A stretch of DNA of 64,000 bases, from the NCBI GenBank assembly GCA_034667525.1, contig JAXDJO010000032.1:1-64000 (forward strand), in the 5' to 3' direction. The position numbers were made by a program, and so were the translations under genes. How positions within the stretch are numbered: the first letter of the stretch is position 1; every line of letters begins with the position of its first letter. This DNA is from DATAPE01 sp034667525. Its GTDB lineage: Bacteria > Actinomycetota > CADDZG01 > WHSQ01. Positions 34,006 to 41,419 of this stretch are shown here, one piece after another. A model generated the notes under the pieces. The model made no database searches and was not told the DNA's origin. It was given only the letters and a program-made list of their open reading frames with translations.

Positions 34006-34757
34006 CACGAACCTCCGGTGGCGACGGCGGCCACGAGGGCCCCACCCGCGACCACCGCTATACAGACTGCCGCCGCGACTGTCAGGAGAGCAACGTGGGC
34101 CGCGCTCATTTCCGTAGCCACCTGATTGCCTCGAACGAACAGGTATAGCGACCACAACGCCATAAGAACCGCCAGCGCGATCGATAGCGACGCCCACGCA
34201 GCGGACAGTGAATCCGCGAAACGTGCATCCGTGAACGACGCTCGGCCCGCGATCGTCAGGTCCAACGGCAGCAGTACGAAGAGCGCGAACACCTGAGGGA
34301 GGCACGAGCCGCCCCACACCAATCGAAGATCGCTGCCCCTGGCGTCTCCGCCGAGGGCCCGGGCGCTCCTGGGACCCGCTAACGACCACAGCGCCTGGCC
34401 CAGCAAGCCCAGCAGGGCCCCCACCGCCACGGCGGCAACCAGATACGACCAGCGAAAGCTGGGCCCGGCCACCTGCCGCAGACCGAGAGCACTTCCCAGC
34501 TTGAGCCACAGGAGCATCGCTCCGGCGCCACCCACTGCCGCAAGCACTGCCGGAGCCACTCCCTCGGCGGGCCTCCGCCCGGCGCGCTCCCGGCGGATCG
34601 AAGCGCGCATCGCGCCGCGGAAACCCCGCTGTGGGGAGACGAGGACCGATCGCAGTGTGGCACCCAGATCGGATGACGAACGGATGCGGTCGGTTCTGGC
34701 AGCGCCTCCCGGTCTTGGCGGGGCGCTCGTAGTCAACCCGAGACCTCTGTACTCCAC
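34005..34757 (-). CDS. Yip1-like membrane protein inside the purine operon
   Basis: This is a 250-residue membrane protein with about five hydrophobic segments after a basic N-terminal region (about residues 1-65). It resembles the bacterial Yip1-domain proteins in size and helix pattern (LRSVLVSPQRGFRGAMRAS then LWLKLGSAL). It overlaps purC by 25 nt at its start and purS by one base at its end, so it is translated as part of the purine chain. I see no purine-related motif. Its N-terminus could begin later than 34757. Confidence 0.7.
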   Translation of the reverse strand: MEYRGLGLTTSAPPRPGGAARTDRIRSSSDLGATLRSVLVSPQRGFRGAMRASIRRERAGRRPAEGVAPAVLAAVGGAGAMLLWLKLGSALGLRQVAGPSFRWSYLVAAVAVGALLGLLGQALWSLAGPRSARALGGDARGSDLRLVWGGSCLPQVFALFVLLPLDLTIAGRASFTDARFADSLSAAWASLSIALAVLMALWSLYLFVRGNQVATEMSAAHVALLTVAAAVCIAVVAGGALVAAVATGGS

Positions 34758-35614
34758 GAGTCGAAAGAACGCCCGGTGATGCGCTCGTATGCGTCTATAT
34801 AGCGCGCGCTCGTCGCGGCCACTACATCCGCCGGGAGCTGCGGGGGTGGTGGGGAATGATCCCAGCCCGAGGAATCGAGCCAGTCGCGCACGTACTGTTT
34901 GTCGAACGACGGCTGCGAGCGACCGGGAGAGAATCCGTCCAGCGGCCAGAAACGGCTGGAATCGGGTGTCAAGACTTCATCGATGAGGATGACCTCTTCA
35001 CCGAAGATCCCAAATTCGAATTTTGTGTCCGCAATGATGACCCCGCGTTCTGCGGCCAATTCGGCGGCTCTCGTGTAGATCGCAAGGGCGTGCCCGCGGG
35101 CCGTCTCGTACACCTTCGGACCTGCGATCTCCGCCGCCTGCAGCTCCGTGATGTTCTCGTCATGGCCGGTGGTCGCCTTCGTTGCCGGGGTCAAGATCGG
35201 ATGCGGCAGAGGGGAGGATTCGTTCAGCCCTGGAGGCAGCTCGTGGCCGCACACACTTCCGGAAGCTTGATATTCCTTCCACCCGGAACCCGACAGATAC
35301 CCACGCACCACGAACTCCAAGGGGATGGGCTCGGCTCGCTTGCACAACATCGAGCGGCCCGGCAGATCGTCCATGCCCACATCCGGCAGGTCGGCGGCGC
35401 GCACCGACAGCAGGTGGTTCTCACAGATGTCGTGGGTGAGCTCCAGCCAGTGATGGGATAGTGCGGTCAGCACCTTTCCCTTGTCGGGGATGGGCTGAGG
35501 CAATACCACGTCGTAGGCGCTGATTCGATCTGTGGCCACGAGCAAAAGGCGCCCTTCATCGATCGCAAAAAGCTCGCGAACCTTGCCCGACCCAACGTGA
35601 CGGATATCTGGCAC
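34733..35614 (-). CDS. purC: SAICAR synthase
   Basis: This phosphoribosylaminoimidazole-succinocarboxamide synthase joins CAIR and aspartate with ATP. The 293 residues match the longer actinobacterial/yeast-like type. Motifs are VGSGKVRELFAIDEGRLLLVATDRISAYD, CKRAEPIPLEFVVRGYLSGSGWKEY (in parts) and the Mg/ATP segment IIADTKFEFGI with ILIDEVLTPDSSRFW. The GTG start immediately follows the purB stop with a GGAGG site 9 nt before. It is followed by the Yip1-like gene. Confidence 0.95.
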   Translation of the reverse strand: MPDIRHVGSGKVRELFAIDEGRLLLVATDRISAYDVVLPQPIPDKGKVLTALSHHWLELTHDICENHLLSVRAADLPDVGMDDLPGRSMLCKRAEPIPLEFVVRGYLSGSGWKEYQASGSVCGHELPPGLNESSPLPHPILTPATKATTGHDENITELQAAEIAGPKVYETARGHALAIYTRAAELAAERGVIIADTKFEFGIFGEEVILIDEVLTPDSSRFWPLDGFSPGRSQPSFDKQYVRDWLDSSGWDHSPPPPQLPADVVAATSARYIDAYERITGRSFDSWSTEVSG

Positions 35615-36913
35615 TTAAAGAGCCTCCAACCTGTCGAAGATGACCGCGCTGTTCTCAAGATAGCGCGCAGGATCGAAGCATCCTTCGATTTCAGCTGGAT
35701 CGAGGTGCTCGGTCACCTCGGGATCCGATTTCAGGAGCTCGAGAAGGGGCCGCTCCTGGTCCCACGCGGCCATGGCGTTGCGTTGAACCACGGCGTAGGC
35801 CTCCTCACGTTGCAGAGTGCCCGCGGCAAGCAGAGCCGACAGCACCGTTTGGGAATGCACCAGACCCCACGAGGAATCCAAGTTGCGCTGCATCCGCTCG
35901 GGATAGACGGTCATCCCCTCGATAACCCAGCGCATCCTGTCCAGCATGTAGTCCAGAAGGATGCAGGCGTCGGGGAAGGTGACCCGCTCGACGGAAGAGT
36001 GAGAGATGTCCCGCTCGTGCCACAGCGCCACGTTCTCGAATCCTGTTTGGGCGTAGCCCCGCAGGAGACGCGCAAGGCCGGAGATCCGCTCGCACACCAC
36101 CGGGTTGCGCTTGTGAGGCATGGCCGATGAACCCTTCTGGCCCTCGCTGAAAGGCTCCTGCACCTCGCGCACCTCGGTGCGCTGGAGATGCCGGAGCTCT
36201 TGGGCGAACCGCTCCAGTGACGCTCCGGTGATGGCGATGGCCGCCAGCAGCTCGGCGTGCCGGTCCCGGGGCACGACCTGGGTCGCCGCGTCTTCGACCG
36301 CCAGCCCGAGCCGATCGCACACGTAGGCCTCGATCTCGGGGCTCAGCTGCGAATATGTACCCACCGCGCCCGAGAGCTTTCCCACGGCAACCTGGTCGCG
36401 GGCGGCCCGGAGCCGGTCGCGGTCGCGGGCCAGCTCAAACGTCCACCCCGCCAGCTTGAGCCCGAAAGTAGTCGGCTCTGCGTGCACTCCGTGGGTGCGC
36501 CCCGCCATCAGCGTCGCCCGGTGCTCGAAGGCTCTGCGGCGCACCACCTCCGTCAAACGCCCGATCTCCTCGACCAGCAGGTCGCCCGCATCCCTCAGGG
36601 CCACCGCCGTGGCGGTGTCGACCACATCCGAGGAGGTCAAGCCGTAATGAAGGTGACGGCCGGCCCCGCCCACGTTCTCGCGAACGTTCTCGACGAAGGC
36701 CACCACGTCGTGGTGGCGTACTGCTTCGATCTCGGCGATGCGAGCGACGTCGAAGCTGGCTCCTTCTTTGATCGCGCTCAGATCCTCGATCGGCACATCG
36801 CCCGTGCGGGCGCGGGCTTCGACGGCAAGCAATTCGACCTCGAGCCACCGGCCGAACTTCGATCTCTCCGAGAAGATGGCGGCCATCTCTTCACGGCTGT
36901 AGCGAGGTATCAC
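35615..36913 (-). CDS. purB: Adenylosuccinate lyase
   Basis: It acts twice in purine synthesis, releasing fumarate from SAICAR and from adenylosuccinate. The 432-residue fumarase-fold protein has HLHYGLTSSDVVDTA, MAGRTHGVHAEPTTFG (catalytic His) and the signature GSSAMPHKRNPVVCE. The GTG start (MIPRYSREEM) has a TAGGAT box exactly 6 nt upstream. It heads the purB-C-yip1-S-Q-L-F chain and is divergent from a methyltransferase. Confidence 0.95.
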   Translation of the reverse strand: MIPRYSREEMAAIFSERSKFGRWLEVELLAVEARARTGDVPIEDLSAIKEGASFDVARIAEIEAVRHHDVVAFVENVRENVGGAGRHLHYGLTSSDVVDTATAVALRDAGDLLVEEIGRLTEVVRRRAFEHRATLMAGRTHGVHAEPTTFGLKLAGWTFELARDRDRLRAARDQVAVGKLSGAVGTYSQLSPEIEAYVCDRLGLAVEDAATQVVPRDRHAELLAAIAITGASLERFAQELRHLQRTEVREVQEPFSEGQKGSSAMPHKRNPVVCERISGLARLLRGYAQTGFENVALWHERDISHSSVERVTFPDACILLDYMLDRMRWVIEGMTVYPERMQRNLDSSWGLVHSQTVLSALLAAGTLQREEAYAVVQRNAMAAWDQERPLLELLKSDPEVTEHLDPAEIEGCFDPARYLENSAVIFDRLEAL

Positions 36914-36919
36914 CGATGC

Positions 36920-36929
36920 ATCCTATGTT
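36920..36929. promoter_or_regulatory. Overlapping divergent leaderless promoters of purB and a methyltransferase
   Basis: On the minus strand TAGGAT (36920-36925) is 6 nt from the purB GTG. On the plus strand TATGTT (36924-36929) is 6 nt from the methyltransferase ATG at 36936. The two boxes share 2 bp, and the whole intergenic region is only 22 bp. No ribosome sites are present on either side. Confidence 0.6.
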
Positions 36930-36935
36930 TGGGCC

Positions 36936-37736
36936 ATGACTACCGAGAACGGGTCCGAGCAGGGGTCGGTGGTGTTCGATCGCGCCGCCGAGTACTACGA
37001 CGAGACCCGGGGATTGACCCCTGCGGCCCTGGCCACCACCGTTGAGATATTAAATCGCGAGCTGGCCGCACGAGGCCGATGTCTCGAGATCGGCGTCGGA
37101 ACGGGCCGGATCGCCCTGCCCCTGTACCGCTCGGGTGTGGAGATGACGGGGCTCGATCTGTCGCGACCGATGATGGCCAAGCTCCTCCAGAAAGCCGGCG
37201 GCCATCCTTTGCCGCTGGTCGAGGGCACAGCCACCAAGCTCCCGTTCCGAGATGACGTCTTCGACGCGGCTTTGATCGTCCACGTTCTGCATCTGATCCC
37301 CAACTGGCGCGAGGCCCTCGAGGAGTTAGTGCGAGTGATTCGTCCGGGAGGAGCCATCGTCAGCAGCACCGGGGACGATCAGGACCAGAAGCCGTCGATG
37401 TGGGAGGAGATGACTGTTCGGTTCCGCGAGGAGGCACATCTACCCCCGCACTTTCCTGGATTCAGGCGGTCGGACGAGATCGACGAGGCTCTGGCCGCGC
37501 TGGGAGCCAGGCAAAGGGACCTCGAGCCGGTGCCCGAGCGCAAGCCCCGCAGCGCGCGCGAGATCGCAGATCTGATGGGATCCGGGATGTTCTCCTTCAC
37601 CTGGGGCGTTGATACCGAGATCCTGCACGATGCAGCCGAACGCCTGCGGGCTTGGGCAGTGGAGCGATACGGATCTCTGGACAAAGTCGACGAGGACCAG
37701 TTCATGATCCCCTGGCGCGCTTACGACCTGCCCTGA
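36936..37736 (+). CDS. Class I SAM-dependent methyltransferase
   Basis: This is a 266-residue methyltransferase with the Rossmann-like SAM site CLEIGVGTGRIALPLY (motif I, about residues 49-64), GLDLSRPMMAKLL (post I) and FDAALIVHVLHLIPNW (motif II region). It resembles UbiE/BioC-type enzymes. The substrate is unknown. It is the only rightward gene in the purine island and is converged upon by purE, 3 bp away. Confidence 0.88.
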   Translation: MTTENGSEQGSVVFDRAAEYYDETRGLTPAALATTVEILNRELAARGRCLEIGVGTGRIALPLYRSGVEMTGLDLSRPMMAKLLQKAGGHPLPLVEGTATKLPFRDDVFDAALIVHVLHLIPNWREALEELVRVIRPGGAIVSSTGDDQDQKPSMWEEMTVRFREEAHLPPHFPGFRRSDEIDEALAALGARQRDLEPVPERKPRSAREIADLMGSGMFSFTWGVDTEILHDAAERLRAWAVERYGSLDKVDEDQFMIPWRAYDLP

Positions 37737-37739
37737 GGG

Positions 37740-38204
37740 CTACAGCTTGAGTCCCGCCGCGAGTTCCTTCTTGTAGGCACGCAACCGATCTTGCAATCCT
37801 TCGTCGCGCACCGCCAGGATCTGCACCGCTAGCACCGCAGCGTTCTTGGAACCGCCTATGGCAACGGTGGCAACGGGAACGCCCGGTGGCATCTGCACAC
37901 ATGAATACAGCGCGTCGGCCCCCGCCAATCCCTCCTGAAAGAGAGGAACGCCGATAACAGGGAGGGTCGTGTGAGCTGCGATCACCCCCGGAAGGTGCGC
38001 TGCAAGACCGGCTCCGGCGATGATCACGGCCAGGCCTCGCTCGGCGGCGGTGCTCGCGTATTCGGCCACGCGCCGCGGCTTGCGATGCGCCGACATCACT
38101 TCGATCTCGAAGTCAACATGGAAACGGTCCAGCACGGCTCCTGCTTTCTCCATGATCCCGAGATCGGATTCGCTTCCCATGACGATGCCGACCGATGGCG
38201 TCAT
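37740..38204 (-). CDS. purE: N5-carboxyaminoimidazole ribonucleotide mutase
   Basis: It moves the carboxyl group of N5-CAIR to give CAIR. The 154-residue class I-type protein has VGIVMGSESDLGIMEKA, MSAHRKPRRVAEYA and IIAGAGLAAHLPGVIA. The ATG overlaps the purD stop (ATGA). Class I PurE needs PurK to make N5-CAIR; no purK lies in this window. Confidence 0.95.
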   Translation of the reverse strand: MTPSVGIVMGSESDLGIMEKAGAVLDRFHVDFEIEVMSAHRKPRRVAEYASTAAERGLAVIIAGAGLAAHLPGVIAAHTTLPVIGVPLFQEGLAGADALYSCVQMPPGVPVATVAIGGSKNAAVLAVQILAVRDEGLQDRLRAYKKELAAGLKL

Positions 38205-39487
38205 TCACTGCTCCCTTCGATAGATGCCGCGCGCGCAGCGATGTCTGTACGGAACCGCATATTCGGAAAAGAGATCTTTGAAACGCCGCGATAGGCAGCC
38301 GCCCGCGCCGCAGCTAGGGAAGGGCCGAGTGCACTGATCGACAGCACTCGACCGCCCGACGTGACCATCCTTCCGTTCTCGAGCGCCACACCTGAATGGA
38401 AGACGCGAACGTCGGCAAGAGACGCGGCCTCCTCGATACCCTCGATCGGGAGTCCCACATCGTGGGGGCCGGGATAACCACCGGAGGCTACGACAACCGT
38501 CACGCATGACTCGGGTCGCCAGTCCAGCTTGGTTCCGGCGAGGTCGCCCCTGGCGCAAGCCAGGCACACTTCGGCCAGGTCCGACCGCAGGCGCGGCATA
38601 AGGGCTTGGGTCTCGGGGTCGCCGAAGCGCGCGTTGAACTCGATGACCCTGGGCCCCCTATCCGTCAGAGCCAAACCCGCGTAGAGCGCCCCCGCGAACG
38701 GGGTTCCACCACGGCCCATGGCCTCGATCGTCGGCCGAAGGACCTCTTCGACGATGCGATCAGCTTCCCCCGGAGGACAGACGGGAACAGGCGAGTACGA
38801 GCCCATGCCTCCCGTATTGGGCCCGCGGTCACCGTCCTCCACGCGTTTGAAATCCTGCGCAGGCTCACATGCGACGAGATGCACTCCGTCGCTGAAAGCG
38901 ATCAGGGAGACTTCTTCACCGTTGAGGAATTCTTCGATGACCACACGCTGTCCGGCGGCGCCAAAGCGCCTTTCGAGGACCGCGGAGGCGATCGCATCAC
39001 GAGCTTCAGCCCGATCTGAAGTGACGACGACGCCCTTGCCGGCGGCCAGCCCATCTGCCTTGACGACATACGGCGGACCCAGTTCGTCGGCAAATGCGAC
39101 CGCGTGATCGAACGAAGTGAACGATCCCCATCTGGTCGGGGAGATTCCGGCTGCATCCATGAGCTCTCGCGCGTAGCTCTTCGAGCCCTCGATGCGGGCC
39201 GCGCCTGCGTCGGGCCCGAACACCGCGAACCCCTCTTCACGCAAAGCGTCGCCGGCGCCGGCCACCAAGGGTGCCTCCGGTCCGACCACCACGAGGTCGG
39301 GTCGCACGCGGCCGGCGACGGCGAGGACGGTGGACGGATCCAGATCCGATACAGGTTCTATCGCGGCGACCTCTGCGATTCCGGGGTTGCCGGGAGCGGC
39401 CACGACGTCGGGGGCCGACGACGACTCTGCCAGCGCCCACGCGAGGGCGCTTTCTCGGCCCCCCGATCCCACCAAGAGCACCTTCAC
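38201..39487 (-). CDS. purD: Phosphoribosylamine-glycine ligase
   Basis: This ATP-grasp enzyme makes GAR from phosphoribosylamine and glycine. The mature frame starts MKVLLVGSGGRESALAWAL at the GTG 39487, with a GAGGTG ribosome site 7 nt upstream at the purA stop. ATP-grasp motifs are VVKADGLAAGKGVVVTSDR, EEFLNGEEVSLIAFSDG, TGGMGSYSP and VIEFNARFGDPETQALM. The frame is open upstream inside purA, but homology starts here. The stop overlaps purE. Confidence 0.95.
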   Translation of the reverse strand: MKVLLVGSGGRESALAWALAESSSAPDVVAAPGNPGIAEVAAIEPVSDLDPSTVLAVAGRVRPDLVVVGPEAPLVAGAGDALREEGFAVFGPDAGAARIEGSKSYARELMDAAGISPTRWGSFTSFDHAVAFADELGPPYVVKADGLAAGKGVVVTSDRAEARDAIASAVLERRFGAAGQRVVIEEFLNGEEVSLIAFSDGVHLVACEPAQDFKRVEDGDRGPNTGGMGSYSPVPVCPPGEADRIVEEVLRPTIEAMGRGGTPFAGALYAGLALTDRGPRVIEFNARFGDPETQALMPRLRSDLAEVCLACARGDLAGTKLDWRPESCVTVVVASGGYPGPHDVGLPIEGIEEAASLADVRVFHSGVALENGRMVTSGGRVLSISALGPSLAAARAAAYRGVSKISFPNMRFRTDIAARAASIEGSSE

Positions 39488-39491
39488 GTGA

Positions 39492-40772
39492 TCACACCTC
39501 TCGGACCCGAACCATCTCCTCGCGTCCGGGGCCAACCGACGCCCACGAGATAGGCACTCCGGCAAGAGCTTCCAGCGATTCGAGGTAGGCACGCGCTTCT
39601 TTAGGCAAGTCGTCCACTTCGCGAATGGCGCGCAGATCCTCTGTCCAGCCGGCAAACTCCTCCCACACGGGTGCGCACTTGTTAAAGATGGTTTGATTTG
39701 GCGGAAAGTCTTCGTACAGGGTCCCTTTGAATTCATAACCAACGCAGACCTTGATCGACTCGAATGCAGAGAGGACATCGAGCTTCGTGACCACGAGCTC
39801 AGTCAGCGTGTTGAGCCGAGCTGCATAGCGCGCGGCAACAGCATCGAACCAACCACAACGCCGTTTGCGTCCTGTGGTGGTTCCATATTCGTCTCCTGCC
39901 TCGAGGAGGATCTCCCCATCCGCAGGGTCGGCTTCGGACGGGAAGGGACCGGATCCGACCCGGGTGCAATAAGCCTTTGCGATCCCGATGACTCTTTGGA
40001 TGTCACGGGGCCCGACACCGGCACCCGCGCATGCACCCCCCGCGATCGGATTGGACGATGTAACGAATGGATAGGTCCCGTGATCGAGATCGAGCATCGT
40101 CGCCTGGGCGCCTTCGAACAGCACGCTCTTACCCTCGTCCAGGGCTCGCTGAACGATCCCGGAGGTATCTGCGATATGGGGACCCAGCCGTTCCGCGTAG
40201 CTCATGTAGTTGGCTTCGATCTCTGCTTGGTCGAGCGGCAACCGCCCGTAGACGCGCGTGAGCAGAAGGTTCTTTTCCTTCATCGCCACCGCGAGCTTCT
40301 GAGAGAAGATCTTCGGGTCGAGCAAATCCTGGATCCTCAGACCGATGCGGGCTGCCTTGTCCGCGTAGGCAGGTCCGATGCCCCGCTTCGTGGTACCCAA
40401 TCGGTTCTTGCCAAGCCTGCGCTCGATCACCCGATCCAGCTCGAGGTGGTAGGGCATGATCATGTGCGCGTTCCCGGATAGCAGCAGGCGAGAGGTATCG
40501 ATCCCTCTTGACTGCAACGTCTCCATCTCTTCGAGCAACACCTGGGGATCCACGACTACACCCGGGCCGATCACCGGCGTGCACTCGGGATAGAGGATCC
40601 CGGTGGGCACGAGGTGAAGCGCGTAACGCTTGCCGTCAACCACGATGGTGTGGCCGGCGTTGTTGCCGCCTTGATAGCGCACGACGAAGTCCGTCCGCTC
40701 CGAGAGCAGGTCGGTAACTTTGCCCTTGCCCTCGTCACCCCATTGGATCCCAACCAGGGCGGCGCCGGCCAC
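39492..40772 (-). CDS. purA: Adenylosuccinate synthetase
   Basis: It commits IMP to AMP by adding aspartate with GTP. The 426 residues include the P-loop WGDEGKGKVTDLL with its catalytic Asp, the IMP-site QGGNNAGHTIVVDGKRYALHL (in parts), GTTKRGIGPAYADKA and the GTP-binding TTTGRKRRCGWFDAV. The GTG start is 2 nt after the dodecin stop, and purD follows 4 nt downstream, so dodecin-purA-purD-purE form an operon. Confidence 0.96.
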   Translation of the reverse strand: MAGAALVGIQWGDEGKGKVTDLLSERTDFVVRYQGGNNAGHTIVVDGKRYALHLVPTGILYPECTPVIGPGVVVDPQVLLEEMETLQSRGIDTSRLLLSGNAHMIMPYHLELDRVIERRLGKNRLGTTKRGIGPAYADKAARIGLRIQDLLDPKIFSQKLAVAMKEKNLLLTRVYGRLPLDQAEIEANYMSYAERLGPHIADTSGIVQRALDEGKSVLFEGAQATMLDLDHGTYPFVTSSNPIAGGACAGAGVGPRDIQRVIGIAKAYCTRVGSGPFPSEADPADGEILLEAGDEYGTTTGRKRRCGWFDAVAARYAARLNTLTELVVTKLDVLSAFESIKVCVGYEFKGTLYEDFPPNQTIFNKCAPVWEEFAGWTEDLRAIREVDDLPKEARAYLESLEALAGVPISWASVGPGREEMVRVREV

Positions 40773-40774
40773 GA

Positions 40775-40978
40775 CTACCTTTCTATCCGGAACTTGATGC
40801 GAACATGGGTGAGATATTCGCTGATCCGGCCGTCAGACACGTTGCACGAGGTCTCGATGACTTCCATGCCGGTGATGCCGCGGATCGTGCGGGAGGCCTC
40901 GGCAAGCGCCTGATTCGCGGCATCTCGCCACGAGTCTGAAGAGACGCCGACGAGGTCGATCGTCTTGATCACCGCCAC
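40775..40978 (-). CDS. Dodecin-family flavin-binding protein
   Basis: This is a 67-residue dodecin (MAVIKTIDLVGVSSDSWRDA, RGITGMEVIETSCNVSDG, EYLTHVRIKFRIE), a small beta-alpha-beta2 protein that forms a dodecamer storing flavins. An AAAGAGGTG ribosome site precedes the GTG. It leads the purA operon, an unusual partner; no link between flavin storage and AMP synthesis is evident from sequence. Confidence 0.9.
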   Translation of the reverse strand: MAVIKTIDLVGVSSDSWRDAANQALAEASRTIRGITGMEVIETSCNVSDGRISEYLTHVRIKFRIER

Positions 40979-41051
40979 GCGGCACCTCTTTCGTCAGAAA
41001 CAACAGGGGAACGCGCTGATTGTACAAATGACGTCCCGCGGCATCCCGGAC

Positions 41052-41366
41052 TTATCGCATGCTCGCTTCTCGCTCCCCGGCAGGCGGCTTTTGAGCCACC
41101 GACTCCAGCCACGCTCCTACCAGGGGCAGATGCCAGTCGCGGCCAACGATCGCTCCGAGGATGAGAACCAACCAAACCAGGACGCCCGCCGCGAAGATCA
41201 CCTGGGTGACCGCCGGAGTCGTCCATGTCGCGGCATAGAGAAGGACCGCCCACAACGCGCCGAAGGCAATGGCCTGCAGGCCGTGGAAACGGACCCTGGA
41301 GCTGGATCCCTTCAGATAAGCGACCAGACCGCTGATCGGGAGCAGCACGTACGCAAGGGCAGCCAC
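41052..41366 (-). CDS. DUF4870-like small membrane protein
   Basis: This is a 104-residue protein with three hydrophobic segments. It opens AALAYVLLPISGLVAYL, then RVRFHGLQAIAFGALW (the conserved Q/R-H motif before helix 2 typical of DUF4870), and ends in a short hydrophilic tail. Function is unknown. GTG start at 41366. It converges with nothing and is divergent from the DUF255 gene. Confidence 0.75.
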   Translation of the reverse strand: MAALAYVLLPISGLVAYLKGSSSRVRFHGLQAIAFGALWAVLLYAATWTTPAVTQVIFAAGVLVWLVLILGAIVGRDWHLPLVGAWLESVAQKPPAGEREASMR

Positions 41367-41419
41367 CCAGCGAGCCTAGAGCGCAGCGCAACCCTTCACC
41401 GCGCGGTAATCATGGAGCG

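Noticed and set aside
33760..34509. A 249-residue PurS
   Set aside because: Only the last 81 residues match PurS; the rest is the wrong frame of the Yip1-like gene.
38201..39778. A 525-residue PurD
   Set aside because: The first 97 residues are out-of-frame purA sequence; the GTG at 39487 starts the family match.
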